A stretch of DNA of 64,000 bases from Enterobacter pseudoroggenkampii (GTDB lineage: Bacteria > Pseudomonadota > Gammaproteobacteria > Enterobacterales > Enterobacteriaceae): positions 1 through 64,000 of the forward strand of contig NZ_JAPMLV010000002.1 of the NCBI RefSeq assembly GCF_026420145.1. The letters are read 5' to 3'. Positions 1 through 9,069 of this stretch are shown here, in pieces. Each line of letters opens with the position of its first letter. The first letter of the stretch is position 1. The notes below the pieces were generated by a model. It saw only the letters and a program-made list of their open reading frames with translations, did not search any database and had not been told where the DNA came from. The translations under genes and the position numbers were made by a program.

Positions 1-52
1 AGACTTGGTATTCATTTTTCGTCCGAGGACGTTAAGAATCCATGTCACTTTG

Positions 53-119
53 AGTGCCCACACAGATTGTCTGATAAATTGTTAAAGAGCAGTGCAACGC
101 GGCTTTCGCTCACCGTTGC
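53..119 (-). promoter_or_regulatory. rRNA operon leader antitermination region (boxB, boxA, boxC)
   Basis: Read on the minus strand, this is the leader of a ribosomal RNA operon. A stem made by GCAACG (114-119) and CGTTGC (94-99) is the boxB hairpin. It is followed by TGCTCTTTAACA (80-91), the canonical rrn boxA bound by NusB/NusE, and by a boxC-like GTGTGGGCACT (53-63). Together they would load the Nus antitermination complex on RNA polymerase. The 16S gene they serve must start beyond the left edge of the window, which ends in leader sequence. The motifs are seen directly; the role comes from E. coli rrn operons. Confidence 0.9.
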
Positions 120-129
120 GAGGTGGCGT

Positions 130-157
130 ATATTACGCTTTCCTCTTTCAGAGTCAA
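130..157 (-). promoter_or_regulatory. rrn P2 promoter
   Basis: On the minus strand TTGACT (152-157) and TAATAT (130-135) are separated by 16 bp. This matches the layout of the constitutive P2 promoter of enterobacterial rRNA operons. It lies about 100 bp downstream of P1 and just before boxB and boxA. Confidence 0.88.
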
Positions 158-238
158 CCCGTTATTTCAGGATTTTTTCTCTTCAACCGACCGGGTTGTT
201 TGTGAAGTGATTCACATCCGCCGTGTCGATGGAGGCGC

Positions 239-290
239 ATTATAGGGGGCCGCCGAGGAATGACAAGCGGAAAAATGCATTTTTATTTCA
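239..290 (-). promoter_or_regulatory. rrn P1 promoter with AT-rich UP element
   Basis: On the minus strand TTGTCA (261-266) and a perfect TATAAT (239-244) are 16 bp apart, followed by a GC-rich discriminator (GCGCC). This is typical of rrn P1 promoters, which respond to ppGpp/DksA and the initiating nucleotide. The A/T-rich stretch at about 270-290 fits an UP element. Fis sites, if present at the usual spacing, would fall inside the 3' end of gmhB. Confidence 0.9.
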
Positions 291-315
291 ACCGCTCATC
301 TTTTCGCCAAAAAGG

Positions 316-882
316 CTATTTATGGTGCTTTTTAATCTCTTTTGGCAGATCGGCCAGACTATTAATCACCCAATCCGCTGCATTTTCTGCTTCTGGCGTT
401 ACTGGCTTACCGGTGCGGACTAATATTTTGGTCCCTACACCCGCTGCTGCTGCTGCCTGCATATCTTCCAGTTTATCGCCCACCATATAAGAAGCAGACA
501 TATCAATGTGCAGGAACTCCTGCGCAGAGATGAACATCCCCGGATGCGGCTTACGGCAATCACAGGTCTGGCGATACGCTTCAACCGTTCCCTGCGGGTG
601 GTGCGGACAATAATAGATGCCGTCGAGATCCACGCCGCGGTCGGCCAGCGACCAGTCCATCCATTCCGTCAGCGTCTCGAACTGCGCTTCGGTGAATTTA
701 CCGCGTGCAATACCGGACTGGTTCGTCACAACTACCAGCGCATAACCCATCTCTTTCAGCTGGCGCATGGCATCTATTACGCCATCGATAAATTCGAACT
801 CATCAATCTCATGGACATAACCGTGATCCACATTAATAGTGCCGTCACGATCGAGAAAAATTGCGGGTACTGATTTTGCCAC
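316..882 (-). CDS. gmhB: D-glycero-beta-D-manno-heptose-1,7-bisphosphate 7-phosphatase
   Basis: This cytoplasmic HAD-family phosphatase removes the C7 phosphate of heptose bisphosphate, a step towards ADP-heptose for the lipopolysaccharide inner core. The 188-residue protein has the nucleophile motif DRDGT (D11, D13) near the N-terminus, the TNQSG motif, a Cys/His cluster around CPHHP and CDCRKP that binds zinc in the GmhB subfamily, and the late GDKLED acid motif. The E. coli enzyme is about 191 residues, so the gene is complete. The ATG at 882 follows an AG-rich stretch. It lies directly upstream of the rrn promoters, as in E. coli, and diverges from metN. Confidence 0.97.
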   Translation of the reverse strand: MAKSVPAIFLDRDGTINVDHGYVHEIDEFEFIDGVIDAMRQLKEMGYALVVVTNQSGIARGKFTEAQFETLTEWMDWSLADRGVDLDGIYYCPHHPQGTVEAYRQTCDCRKPHPGMFISAQEFLHIDMSASYMVGDKLEDMQAAAAAGVGTKILVRTGKPVTPEAENAADWVINSLADLPKEIKKHHK

Positions 883-963
883 CGGTTTGCTCCTGAAAAA
901 GGCATGTTCGACTAGTATCTCATGAATCGCAGCGCAATAAAGTGCTCATCGTACAGAGTTGGA

Positions 964-992
964 TTGATTTAGACGTCTGGATGCCTTAACAT
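964..992 (+). promoter_or_regulatory. metNIQ promoter with MetJ box
   Basis: TTGATT (964-969) and TAACAT (987-992) are 17 bp apart. A perfect 8-bp met box, AGACGTCT (971-978), sits inside the spacer, with a degenerate second box directly after it. MetJ with S-adenosylmethionine bound here would block RNA polymerase, so the importer should be made when methionine is short. The leader to metN is about 70 nt. Confidence 0.82.
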
Positions 993-1070
993 CCGTTTTG
1001 TTTACGGTCATCACCCGTATCTGGCAGAAGAAAATGCCACGGCTAACTTACATACGATAAAAATAATCTA

Positions 1071-2102
1071 ATGATTAAACTTTCCAATATCACCAAAGTG
1101 TTCCAGCAGGGGAACCGAACCATTCAGGCGCTGAACAACGTCAGTCTGCATGTTCCTGCTGGTCAAATTTATGGCGTCATTGGCGCATCGGGTGCAGGTA
1201 AAAGCACGCTGATCCGTTGTGTTAACCTGCTTGAGCGCCCAACCCAGGGCAGCGTAGAAGTTGGCGGCCAGGAACTTACCGCCCTTTCAGAAAAAGAACT
1301 CACCAAAGCGCGTCGTCAGATTGGCATGATTTTCCAGCACTTTAACCTGCTGGCCTCCCGCACCGTGTTCGGCAACGTTGCCTTACCGCTTGAGCTGGAT
1401 AACACGCCGAAAGAAGAAGTGAAGCGTCGCGTCACCGAGCTGCTCGACCTCGTGGGTCTGGGCGATAAACATGATAGCTACCCGGCAAATCTGTCCGGTG
1501 GGCAAAAACAGCGTGTGGCCATTGCCCGCGCGCTGGCAAGCAATCCTAAGGTACTGCTGTGTGATGAAGCCACCAGCGCACTGGATCCGGCCACCACGCG
1601 TTCGATTCTGGAACTGCTGAAAGACATTAACCGTCGCCTGGGCCTGACGATCCTCCTTATTACGCACGAGATGGACGTGGTGAAACGCATCTGCGACTGC
1701 GTGGCGGTCATCAGCAATGGTGAACTGATCGAGCAGGACACAGTAAGTGAAGTGTTCTCGCATCCGAAGACGCCGCTGGCACAGCAGTTCATCCAGTCCA
1801 CCCTGCATCTCGATATTCCGGAAGACTATCTGGAGCGTTTGAAAACCGAATCCACCGCAGACAGCGTCCCGATGCTGCGCATGGAGTTCACCGGTCAGTC
1901 CGTTGACGCTCCCCTGCTTTCCGAAACCGCGCGTCGCTTTAACGTGAACAACAACATCATCAGCGCGCAGATGGATTACGCCGGTGGCGTGAAGTTCGGC
2001 ATCATGCTGACAGAAATGCACGGCACACAAGAAGAAACCCAGGCCGCGATTGCCTGGCTGCAAGAACACCATGTAAAAGTAGAGGTACTGGGTTATGTCT
2101 GA
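1071..2102 (+). CDS. metN: Methionine ABC transporter ATP-binding protein
   Basis: MetN is the ATPase of the MetNIQ importer for D- and L-methionine at the inner membrane. The 343-residue protein has the Walker A motif GASGAGKST (38-46), the ABC signature LSGGQKQR (about 141-148) and Walker B VLLCDE (161-166). After about residue 265 comes the C-terminal ACT-like (NIL) domain, which in E. coli binds methionine and shuts the transporter down. It is first in the metN-metI-metQ operon, behind a MetJ box, and its last 8 nt overlap metI, which suggests translational coupling. Confidence 0.98.
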   Translation: MIKLSNITKVFQQGNRTIQALNNVSLHVPAGQIYGVIGASGAGKSTLIRCVNLLERPTQGSVEVGGQELTALSEKELTKARRQIGMIFQHFNLLASRTVFGNVALPLELDNTPKEEVKRRVTELLDLVGLGDKHDSYPANLSGGQKQRVAIARALASNPKVLLCDEATSALDPATTRSILELLKDINRRLGLTILLITHEMDVVKRICDCVAVISNGELIEQDTVSEVFSHPKTPLAQQFIQSTLHLDIPEDYLERLKTESTADSVPMLRMEFTGQSVDAPLLSETARRFNVNNNIISAQMDYAGGVKFGIMLTEMHGTQEETQAAIAWLQEHHVKVEVLGYV

Positions 2103-2748
2103 GCCGATGATGTGGCTGCTGGTTCGCGGCGTTTGGGAAACGCTGGCAATGACCTTTGTCTCTGGCTTCTTTGGTTTTGTGATTGGCCTGCCGGTCGGCG
2201 TATTGCTGTACGTAACGCGTCCGGGTCAAATCATTGAGAACGCGAAACTGTACCGTACGCTCTCTGCGCTGGTGAACATCTTCCGTTCTATCCCCTTCAT
2301 TATTCTGCTGGTGTGGATGATTCCGTTTACCCGCGTGATCGTCGGAACGTCTATCGGTCTGCAGGCAGCGATCGTTCCGCTGACCGTAGGGGCTGCGCCG
2401 TTTATCGCCCGTATGGTGGAAAACGCCCTGCTGGAAATTCCAACCGGTTTGATCGAAGCTTCCCGCGCGATGGGCGCAACACCGATGCAGATCGTGCGCA
2501 AAGTCCTGCTCCCGGAAGCACTGCCAGGCCTGGTGAATGCGGCAACCATCACGCTCATCACCCTGGTCGGTTATTCGGCAATGGGTGGTGCAGTTGGCGC
2601 GGGCGGTTTAGGTCAGATTGGTTACCAGTACGGCTATATTGGATATAACGCTACCGTGATGAATACCGTTCTGGTATTGCTGGTTGTTCTGGTTTACTTA
2701 ATCCAGTTCTCTGGCGATCGCATCGTCCGGACCGTTACTCACAAATAA
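2095..2748 (+). CDS. metI: Methionine ABC transporter permease
   Basis: MetI is the membrane subunit of the methionine importer. The 217-residue protein is hydrophobic throughout, with about five predicted membrane spans. It carries the permease EAA-type loop ([20 protein letters not shown]), which docks on the MetN ATPase. It starts inside the end of metN (ATG within the final codons, 8-nt overlap) and is followed 40 nt later by metQ. Length and sequence agree with the E. coli protein, also 217 residues. Confidence 0.98.
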   Translation: MSEPMMWLLVRGVWETLAMTFVSGFFGFVIGLPVGVLLYVTRPGQIIENAKLYRTLSALVNIFRSIPFIILLVWMIPFTRVIVGTSIGLQAAIVPLTVGAAPFIARMVENALLEIPTGLIEASRAMGATPMQIVRKVLLPEALPGLVNAATITLITLVGYSAMGGAVGAGGLGQIGYQYGYIGYNATVMNTVLVLLVVLVYLIQFSGDRIVRTVTHK

Positions 2749-2788
2749 CGTTACACACAACACAAACTCTACGAGTTAAGGATAAAAC

Positions 2789-3604
2789 ATGGCGTTTAAA
2801 TTAAAGACCTTTGCAGCAGTAGGCGCGCTGATCGGCTCTCTGGCACTGGTGGGTTGCGGTCAGGACGAAAAGGATCCAAACCACATTAAAGTGGGTGTTA
2901 TCGTGGGTGCAGAACAGCAGGTTGCGGAAGTTGCTCAGAAAGTGGCAAAAGAGAAGTATGGCCTGGACGTTGAGCTGGTGACCTTCAACGATTACGTTCT
3001 GCCGAACGAAGCGCTGAGCAAAGGCGATATCGACGCGAACGCCTTCCAGCATAAGCCATACCTGGACCAGCAGATCAAAGATCGTGGCTATAAACTGGTG
3101 GGTGTCGGTAACACCTTCGTTTATCCAATTGCCGGTTACTCTAAGAAAATTAAATCGCTGGACGAACTGCAACCGGGCTCTCAGGTAGCCGTGCCTAACG
3201 ACCCAACCAACCTTGGTCGTTCCCTGCTGCTGCTGCAGAAAGTGGGTCTGATCAAACTGAAAGACGGTGTTGGCCTGCTGCCAACCGTTCTGGATGTCAC
3301 CGAGAACCCGAAAAATCTGAAAATTGTTGAACTGGAAGCGCCTCAGCTGCCACGTTCTCTGGACGATGCCCAAATTGCCCTGGCCGTTATCAACACCACT
3401 TACGCCAGCCAGATTGGCCTGACGCCAGCCAAAGACGGTATCTTCGTTGAAGATAAAGATTCCCCGTACGTTAACCTGATCGTGACTCGCGAAGACAATA
3501 AAGACGCGGAAAACGTGAAGAAATTCGTTCAGGCTTATCAGTCTGATGAAGTTTACCAGGAAGCCAACAAAGTGTTTAACGGTGGCGCTGTTAAAGGCTG
3601 GTAA
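2789..3604 (+). CDS. metQ: Methionine-binding lipoprotein
   Basis: MetQ is the substrate-binding subunit of the MetNIQ importer, anchored to the inner membrane by lipid. The 271-residue precursor has a lysine-containing N-terminus, a hydrophobic stretch and the lipobox LVGC, so Cys23 should be lipidated and become residue 1. The body is a NlpA/MetQ-family periplasmic binding domain. The ATG follows AAGGATAAAAC. The gene closes the operon and is followed by a hairpin at 3630-3647. Confidence 0.98.
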   Translation: MAFKLKTFAAVGALIGSLALVGCGQDEKDPNHIKVGVIVGAEQQVAEVAQKVAKEKYGLDVELVTFNDYVLPNEALSKGDIDANAFQHKPYLDQQIKDRGYKLVGVGNTFVYPIAGYSKKIKSLDELQPGSQVAVPNDPTNLGRSLLLLQKVGLIKLKDGVGLLPTVLDVTENPKNLKIVELEAPQLPRSLDDAQIALAVINTTYASQIGLTPAKDGIFVEDKDSPYVNLIVTREDNKDAENVKKFVQAYQSDEVYQEANKVFNGGAVKGW

Positions 3605-3629
3605 TCTCACCTCAGTGTAATATCATCAG

Positions 3630-3655
3630 GACGGGCTTATGCCCGTCTTGTCATT
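3630..3655 (+). terminator. Probable terminator after metQ
   Basis: GACGGGC (3630-3636) and GCCCGTC (3641-3647) form a 7-bp stem with a TTAT loop. The following tail is T-rich but interrupted (TTGTCATTTGT), so termination may be partial. Confidence 0.65.
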
Positions 3656-3710
3656 TGTGCAGTCAACTGATTCAATATCTGACGTTTTGATTATCCATTG
3701 AGGAAATATT

Positions 3711-4115
3711 ATGCGTGCTTTACCGATCTGTCTTTTAGCACTCATGCTGAGCGGCTGTTCAATGCTAAGCAGATCTCCCGTTGAACCCGTTCAAAGCACG
3801 GCAACCCCGCCAAAAACAGAGCCTGCGAAACCAAAAGTGGTTCGCCCTGCGCCAGTTCGCATTATCACGAAAGCGGACGAACTCGTCGGTAAACCGTTCC
3901 GTGAACTGGGCGAAGTAAGCGGCGATTCCTGTCAGGCGACCAATCAGGACTCACCACCGAATATTCCGACAGCGCGTAAACGCATGCAGATCAATGCCGC
4001 AAAAATGAAAGCTAACGCGGTCCTGCTGCACAGCTGCGAAGTCACCAGCGGCACTCCGGGTTGCTATCGTCAGGCGGTTTGCATCGGTTCTGCGTTGAAC
4101 ATCACGGCGAAATGA
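3711..4115 (+). CDS. rcsF: Rcs phosphorelay outer-membrane lipoprotein sensor
   Basis: RcsF senses lipopolysaccharide and peptidoglycan damage and activates the Rcs phosphorelay by relieving IgaA inhibition; in E. coli it is threaded through BamA-OmpA complexes. The 134-residue precursor has the lipobox LSGC, so Cys16 is the lipidated residue. A proline- and lysine-rich linker (about 22-48) follows, then a small globular domain with four cysteines that form disulfides in the E. coli protein. GAGGAAATATT precedes the ATG. Its TGA overlaps the trmO start, so the two are probably coupled. bamA, its partner, lies elsewhere in this window. Confidence 0.97.
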   Translation: MRALPICLLALMLSGCSMLSRSPVEPVQSTATPPKTEPAKPKVVRPAPVRIITKADELVGKPFRELGEVSGDSCQATNQDSPPNIPTARKRMQINAAKMKANAVLLHSCEVTSGTPGCYRQAVCIGSALNITAK

Positions 4116-4819
4116 GTGCATTTCAGTTCGAGCAGATAGGCGTTATCCACTCTCCCTATAAAGAGAAGTTCGCCGTCCCCCGCCAGCCCGGTCTTGTCAC
4201 CAGCGGACGCGGTGAGCTTCACCTGATTGCGCCTTACAATCAGGCCGATGCGGTACGCGGGCTCGAGGCTTTCAGCCATTTATGGGTGGTATTCGTGTTT
4301 CACCAGACGATGGAAGGCGGCTGGCGTCCTACCGTGCGCCCTCCTCGTCTTGGCGGAAATGCGAGAATGGGCGTGTTTGCAACGCGCTCGACCTTCCGTC
4401 CAAATCCGGTTGGCATGTCGCTGGTTGAACTGAAAGGCATACGCTGCCAGAAAGATCGGGTGATACTGGAGTTAGGTAGCCTGGATCTGGTCGACGGCAC
4501 GCCGGTTATCGACATCAAACCCTATTTGCCCTTCGCCGAAGCCCTCCCGGACGCGCGTGCAAGTTATGCTCAGGACGCACCGCAGGCGGACATGCCTGTT
4601 TATTTTACGCCTGAGATAACCGCGCAGCTCGGTCAACTGGAGAAACGCTATCCTCGCTTACGGGATTTCATCACCGAAGTTCTGGCACAGGACCCGCGGC
4701 CGGCCTACCGTAAAGAAGAGGAAGCAGGAAAATCATACGCCGTCTGGCTGCTTGATTTTAACGTTCGCTGGCGCGTCACCGGGGCAGGTTTTGAAGTGTT
4801 TGCCCTTGAACCCAGGTAA
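4112..4819 (+). CDS. trmO: tRNA (adenine(37)-N6)-methyltransferase
   Basis: TrmO (formerly TsaA/YaeB) adds the N6-methyl group to t6A37 in tRNA-Thr(GGU), using S-adenosylmethionine. The chosen ATG at 4112 overlaps the rcsF stop (ATGA) and gives 235 residues starting MSAFQFEQIG, matching E. coli. An in-frame start 51 nt upstream would lie inside rcsF and is unlikely. The N-terminal beta-barrel SAM-binding domain includes the conserved RSTFRPNPVGMS segment around residue 90, and DGTPVIDIKPY follows. The C-terminal region ends in a conserved VFALEPR. Confidence 0.95.
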   Translation: MSAFQFEQIGVIHSPYKEKFAVPRQPGLVTSGRGELHLIAPYNQADAVRGLEAFSHLWVVFVFHQTMEGGWRPTVRPPRLGGNARMGVFATRSTFRPNPVGMSLVELKGIRCQKDRVILELGSLDLVDGTPVIDIKPYLPFAEALPDARASYAQDAPQADMPVYFTPEITAQLGQLEKRYPRLRDFITEVLAQDPRPAYRKEEEAGKSYAVWLLDFNVRWRVTGAGFEVFALEPR

Positions 4820-4931
4820 TTTTGTTCTCCTCTCTTTTGGCATCTTTGCCACACTGGTAAACTAAACCACTTTTTTTGTGTCAGGCTGGTGTTTCAGCCT
4901 GTTCCAATCGTCGAAATGGAACCGTAACAAC

Positions 4932-6650
4932 ATGCGTACTAGCCAATATCTGCTCTCCACTCTGAAGGAGACGCCTGCCGACGCCGAAGTGATCAGCCAT
5001 CAGCTGATGCTGCGCGCCGGGATGATCCGCAAGCTGGCCTCCGGGTTATACACCTGGCTGCCGACCGGCGTGCGCGTCCTGAAAAAAGTCGAAAACATCG
5101 TGCGTGAAGAGATGAACAACGCCGGTGCTATCGAGGTGTCCATGCCTGTGGTTCAGCCCGCTGACCTGTGGCAGGAGAGTGGCCGTTGGGAACAATATGG
5201 CCCAGAACTGCTGCGCTTCGTCGATCGCGGCGAGCGTCCGTTCGTTCTCGGCCCAACGCATGAAGAAGTCATTACCGACCTGATTCGTAATGAGCTGAGC
5301 TCTTACAAACAGCTGCCGCTGAACTTCTTCCAGATCCAGACCAAGTTCCGTGACGAAGTTCGCCCACGTTTCGGCGTCATGCGCTCTCGCGAATTCCTGA
5401 TGAAAGATGCCTACTCTTTCCATACCTCTCAGGAATCCCTGCAAGAGACGTACGACGCAATGTACGCGGCATACAGCAAAATCTTCTCCCGCATGGGTCT
5501 GGATTTCCGTGCTGTGCAGGCTGATACCGGCTCCATCGGCGGTAGCGCATCCCATGAGTTCCAGGTACTGGCGCAGAGCGGTGAAGACGATGTGATCTTC
5601 TCTGACTCTTCAGACTACGCGGCGAACATCGAATTTGCAGAGGCGCTGGCGCCAAAAGAACCACGTGCTGCTGCAACGCAAGAGATGACGCTGGTTGACA
5701 CGCCAAACGCGAAAACCATCGCCGAGCTGGTTGAGCAGTTCAACCTGCCAGTTGAAAAAACCGTTAAGACCCTGCTGGTGAAATCCACCGAAGGGAGCGC
5801 TTACCCGCTGGTTGCCCTGCTGGTGCGTGGCGATCACGAGCTGAACGAAGTGAAAGCCGAGAAGCTGCCGCAGGTAGCCAGCCCGCTGACGTTCGCGACG
5901 GAAGCGGAAATCCGCGCCGTGGTGAATGCGGGTCCAGGTTCACTGGGTCCAGTCAATCTGCCGGTTCCGGTTGTTATTGACCGCACGGTAGCCGCGATGA
6001 GCGACTTCTCCGCCGGTGCGAACATCGACGGTAAACACTTCTTCGGCATCAACTGGGATCGCGATGTGGCGACGCCGGAAGTGGCTGACATCCGCAACGT
6101 GGTAGCAGGCGATCCAAGCCCGGACGGCCAGGGTACCCTGATGATCAAGCGCGGTATCGAAGTGGGTCACATCTTCCAGCTGGGCGATAAATACTCGCGC
6201 GCGCTGAACGCCGCCGTTCAGGGTGAAGATGGCCGTAACCAGATCCTGACCATGGGTTGCTACGGGATCGGGGTGACGCGCGTGGTAGCTGCCGCCATTG
6301 AGCAGAACTACGACGAGCGCGGCATCGTCTGGCCGGACAACATCGCGCCGTTCCAGGTTGCTATTCTGCCAATGAACATGCACAAGTCTTACCGCGTGCA
6401 GGAGCTGGCCGAGAAGCTGTATGCCGAGCTGCGCGCTCAGGGTATCGAAGTGCTGATGGATGACCGTAAAGAGCGTCCGGGCGTGATGTTTGCCGATATG
6501 GAACTGATCGGTATCCCACACACCGTCGTGATCGGCGACCGTAACCTCGACAGCGACGAGATTGAATACAAATACCGTCGCAGCGGCGAAAAACAGATGA
6601 TCAAGACCGGCGACATTCTTGATTACCTGGTGAAAGCCATCAAAGGCTAA
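4932..6650 (+). CDS. proS: Prolyl-tRNA synthetase
   Basis: ProS charges tRNA-Pro with proline in the cytoplasm. It is a class II synthetase of the bacterial type, with an editing (INS) domain between motifs 2 and 3, at about residues 224-407, that clears Ala-tRNA-Pro. The start is ATG 4932 ([10 protein letters not shown]), giving 572 residues as in E. coli; the longer frame from 4878 adds 18 residues without family support. Class II elements are visible ([23 protein letters not shown], and GIGVTR near residue 450), then the anticodon-binding domain. A strong hairpin terminator follows directly. Confidence 0.98.
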   Translation: MRTSQYLLSTLKETPADAEVISHQLMLRAGMIRKLASGLYTWLPTGVRVLKKVENIVREEMNNAGAIEVSMPVVQPADLWQESGRWEQYGPELLRFVDRGERPFVLGPTHEEVITDLIRNELSSYKQLPLNFFQIQTKFRDEVRPRFGVMRSREFLMKDAYSFHTSQESLQETYDAMYAAYSKIFSRMGLDFRAVQADTGSIGGSASHEFQVLAQSGEDDVIFSDSSDYAANIEFAEALAPKEPRAAATQEMTLVDTPNAKTIAELVEQFNLPVEKTVKTLLVKSTEGSAYPLVALLVRGDHELNEVKAEKLPQVASPLTFATEAEIRAVVNAGPGSLGPVNLPVPVVIDRTVAAMSDFSAGANIDGKHFFGINWDRDVATPEVADIRNVVAGDPSPDGQGTLMIKRGIEVGHIFQLGDKYSRALNAAVQGEDGRNQILTMGCYGIGVTRVVAAAIEQNYDERGIVWPDNIAPFQVAILPMNMHKSYRVQELAEKLYAELRAQGIEVLMDDRKERPGVMFADMELIGIPHTVVIGDRNLDSDEIEYKYRRSGEKQMIKTGDILDYLVKAIKG

Positions 6651-6652
6651 AC

Positions 6653-6680
6653 AAAAAACCCCGCTCAGGCGGGGTTTTTT
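6653..6680. terminator. Bidirectional terminator between proS and nlpE
   Basis: CCCCGC (6659-6664) pairs with GCGGGG (6669-6674) around a four-base loop, flanked by six A on the left and six T on the right. It can terminate the convergent proS (+) and nlpE (-) transcripts. In E. coli K-12 the gene yaeF sits here; in this window the gap is only 47 bp. Confidence 0.9.
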
Positions 6681-6697
6681 AATGGCGCTACGTCAGC

Positions 6698-7396
6698 TTA
6701 CTTGCTGTTACAGTCTTTGCCCGCAATAAATTTCGCGTCTTTGTCCGCCACCAGCGTTTTCACCATCTCTCCGCTATCCGGGTTTGGCTCCAGCGTAAAG
6801 TGACCGTCCACCGTCAGCAATACCGGTTTGCTGTCATTGCCGCGCGCCACAGCGTAATCGCGTTCAAGCTGGGCATTGTTTGCCACGCTGACCTTCTTGC
6901 CGGTTGCGCAGTCGGTAAAGATCGCCGCATCCGCCATATAGAAGTACATCCCCCGCATTGCCATCGGCGTTGCAGGCAGGGCCGCTTTCACCGGCGCCAG
7001 CGTGTAGTTTAACTGGGATTGAATAGGGTTACCTTCGCGGTCGAGCATCTCCATGCTGTCACCTTTAGGACGGAACCAGGTTTTCTCACCGGTGGTATCG
7101 GTCAGGACCAGCTTCTCCGCCGTACGCGCCCATGTTCCATAAGTCGCAAAAGAAGAAGGCTCTTTCGCCCCCTGATAGCGCTGGTTCATTACCCAGGTGC
7201 CGTCTTTTTGCAGGAACAGGGACGTTTCAATGCCTTCACAGTCCGCGCAAGGCAATACGCCACGCCAGCTCTGCTGCATCGGTTTTAATTCTTCCGTTTG
7301 CGTGGGTTGTAAAACCTGCGTTTCGGAGCGGTTGTTACACCCGAAAAGCGCAAACAGCGTACTCACTGCCAGCGCTGACCATAATGCTTTTTTCAC
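6698..7396 (-). CDS. nlpE: Envelope stress lipoprotein, copper and adhesion sensor
   Basis: NlpE (CutF) is an outer-membrane lipoprotein that activates the Cpx response on surface contact, with lipoprotein sorting defects or with copper and redox stress. The 232-residue precursor starts with GTG (7396), as in E. coli, and has the lipobox LFGC with Cys20 as lipid site. A CxxC motif (CADC, 50-53) and a C-terminal Cys pair (FTDC and KDC) match the redox-sensing cysteines of the family. The N-terminal domain is lipocalin-like and the C-terminal one OB-fold-like. It appears to be a single-gene unit. Confidence 0.96.
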   Translation of the reverse strand: MKKALWSALAVSTLFALFGCNNRSETQVLQPTQTEELKPMQQSWRGVLPCADCEGIETSLFLQKDGTWVMNQRYQGAKEPSSFATYGTWARTAEKLVLTDTTGEKTWFRPKGDSMEMLDREGNPIQSQLNYTLAPVKAALPATPMAMRGMYFYMADAAIFTDCATGKKVSVANNAQLERDYAVARGNDSKPVLLTVDGHFTLEPNPDSGEMVKTLVADKDAKFIAGKDCNSK

Positions 7397-7430
7397 AATG
7401 AATTCCTTATGAAAAGTGTGTTCCCTTTCG

Positions 7431-7853
7431 TCACTCTGTCGGGCGACGAACTTTACCGCGTAGTGCTTTCACTGTGGATTTTTGGGCCTTCGAGGACAAA
7501 CGACGCTCTTTCGATGCGCGGGTTGGCCGCGTTGCCCGGCGGCTTTTTTGTACTGCCGTTAACTCTTTGATGACCGCCACCAGCCTGGCTATCGCCGCTT
7601 CCCGGTTGAGCTCCTGGCTACGGTACTCCTGGGCTTTAATCACAATCACACCATCGCTGGTGATCAGGTGGTGGCTGGCGGCAAGCAGACTTTCTTTATA
7701 ATACTCTGGCAGGCTTGAGGCCCGAATGTCAAAACGCAAATGGATAGCCGTCGACGCCTTGTTGACGTGCTGCCCACCGGCCCCCTGTGCACGGATGGCG
7801 GTGATCTCCAGCTCGTTGTCCGGAATGCTGACGTTTCGGGACAAGACGATCAT
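7431..7853 (-). CDS. arfB: Alternative ribosome-rescue factor B (peptidyl-tRNA hydrolase)
   Basis: ArfB (YaeJ) frees ribosomes stalled on mRNA without a stop codon by hydrolysing peptidyl-tRNA. The 140-residue protein has the release-factor GGQ motif (26-28, within [11 protein letters not shown]) and a C-terminal basic tail rich in Arg/Lys, which enters the empty mRNA channel. I chose the ATG at 7853, which overlaps the yaeQ stop by 4 nt and gives MIVLSRNV as in E. coli; the start at 7868 would add five unsupported residues. It is the second gene of yaeQ-arfB. Confidence 0.95.
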   Translation of the reverse strand: MIVLSRNVSIPDNELEITAIRAQGAGGQHVNKASTAIHLRFDIRASSLPEYYKESLLAASHHLITSDGVIVIKAQEYRSQELNREAAIARLVAVIKELTAVQKSRRATRPTRASKERRLSSKAQKSTVKALRGKVRRPTE

Positions 7854-8395
7854 GAGGCCGGTTGCCACGCCGTCAAATGAATTTCCAGATTATTCTGAGA
7901 ATCAGAAAGCCAGATTGCACCGTCCTGAATCGTCGCCTGCAATACCATGGTCCGGCTGGCAAACTCGCTCAGCTGCGCCAGCTGCTCATCATCCAGATAC
8001 CAGACCGTAAGATTTTTAAACTGTCCGCACTTGCTCTTGTTTTGCTGCCACCAGATCTCCGCAGCGCGCTGATTATACGCGAATAAGGCCACTTCAGCGG
8101 ACTGGGTGCAGGCCTTCTTAATTCGGCGCTCGTCCGGCAGTCCGAGTTCGATCCACAAATCGATACCCAGATGATCGTTGCGCAGCCAGGCTTCAGGCTC
8201 GTCTTCTGCGCTTAACCCACGGGTAAACTGCAGACGCTCGTCGGCATACTTCATCCACGCCAGCAGGCGCAGCATCATACGCTCCTGGGTTTCGGAGGGG
8301 TGGCGTGCCAGCGTCAGCGAGGCGTCCAGGAACTGGTTGCGATCCAGATCGGCCACATTGACCACTGCTTTATAAATTGTCGCTTTCAGCGCCAT
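7850..8395 (-). CDS. yaeQ: YaeQ family protein
   Basis: This 181-residue cytoplasmic protein belongs to the YaeQ family. Its members have a fold related to PD-(D/E)xK nucleases, but the biochemical role is not settled. The sequence is full length and has no signal peptide or membrane segment. It is upstream of arfB with a 4-nt stop/start overlap, so the two are probably co-transcribed. It diverges from yaeP across a 196-bp intergenic region. Family identity is secure by memory of the E. coli protein; the function is unknown. Confidence 0.93.
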   Translation of the reverse strand: MALKATIYKAVVNVADLDRNQFLDASLTLARHPSETQERMMLRLLAWMKYADERLQFTRGLSAEDEPEAWLRNDHLGIDLWIELGLPDERRIKKACTQSAEVALFAYNQRAAEIWWQQNKSKCGQFKNLTVWYLDDEQLAQLSEFASRTMVLQATIQDGAIWLSDSQNNLEIHLTAWQPAS

Positions 8396-8485
8396 GAGAG
8401 AACTCCATTCGAATCAGGCGCCCATTGTAGCGAAAACCGCGGCAAAAGGCTGTTACGGGGTAATAAATACACCGCTATCAAGGCG

Positions 8486-8515
8486 CTGATATTGCTTAAA
8501 TGAGTATGGTATAGT
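8486..8515 (+). promoter_or_regulatory. Candidate yaeP-rof promoter (extended -10)
   Basis: TATAGT (8510-8515) is preceded by TG one base upstream (8507-8508), an extended -10. The -35 is weak (CTGATA, 8486-8491, 18-bp spacer). It would give a leader of about 70 nt to yaeP. Confidence 0.5.
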
Positions 8516-8591
8516 CACCTTGCTAAACCGAGTTTATCTTCGTAGGCTTAATGATATCTCACAGTAAGTCAGTGCGCTGGCGGGAGGGGAT

Positions 8592-8792
8592 GTGAATAAT
8601 TATTGTGAGTTAATTCGCAAACGGTATGCGGAAATCGCCAGCGGAGATCTGGGGTATGTCCCGGACGCGTTGGGCTGTGTATTGAAAGTGCTTAATGAAG
8701 TGGCCTCTGATGAGAGCCTTTCGGAGTCGGTCAGGGAAAAAGCAGCGTATGCTGCGGCGAATTTACTGGTGAGCGATTATGTCGATGAATGA
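8592..8792 (+). CDS. yaeP: YaeP family small protein
   Basis: YaeP is a conserved 66-residue enterobacterial protein of unknown function, encoded directly upstream of and overlapping rof. The sequence ([20 protein letters not shown], then [14 protein letters not shown] near the end) matches the E. coli protein closely. The start is GTG at 8592, behind GGGAGGGG. An ATG two bases upstream is followed at once by TGA in another frame, forming a start-stop pair across the initiation region. The last 14 nt overlap rof. Confidence 0.92.
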   Translation: MNNYCELIRKRYAEIASGDLGYVPDALGCVLKVLNEVASDESLSESVREKAAYAAANLLVSDYVDE

Positions 8793-9039
8793 TACTTATC
8801 AACCCATCAATTGTGATGACTATGACAACCTCGAACTCGCCTGCCAGCATCATTTATTACTGACGCTGGAGCTAAAAGATGGCGAAGTGTTGAAGGCGAA
8901 AGCCAACGATCTGGTTTCACGTAAGAACGTGGAATACCTGATAGTGGAAGATGCCGGTGCGACGCGTGAGCTGCGTCTGGATAAAATAGCCAGCTTCAGC
9001 CACCCGCAAATCGGCACCGTCGTGGTGAGCGAATCCTGA
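8779..9039 (+). CDS. rof: Rho-binding antiterminator
   Basis: Rof (YaeO) binds the primary RNA-binding domain of the termination factor Rho and inhibits Rho-dependent termination. The 86-residue protein is acidic at its N-terminus, with an Sm-like fold in the E. coli homologue. The ATG at 8779 overlaps the end of yaeP by 14 nt; an in-frame ATG two codons later is an alternative start. It converges on tilS, and the stop codons are separated by one hairpin. Confidence 0.96.
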   Translation: MSMNDTYQPINCDDYDNLELACQHHLLLTLELKDGEVLKAKANDLVSRKNVEYLIVEDAGATRELRLDKIASFSHPQIGTVVVSES

Positions 9040-9046
9040 TGACATT

Positions 9047-9069
9047 AACGGGCAGCCAGGCTGCCCGTT
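9047..9069. terminator. Hairpin between convergent rof and tilS
   Basis: A perfect 10-bp stem (AACGGGCAGC and GCTGCCCGTT) with a 3-nt loop begins 7 nt after the rof stop and ends inside the tilS stop codon. Neither side has a clean T-run, so it may act as a 3'-end stabiliser or a weak terminator. Confidence 0.55.

Noticed and set aside
4878..4931. Longer proS start
   Set aside because: The extra 18 residues lie in the leader and are not part of the family; ATG 4932 gives the normal N-terminus.
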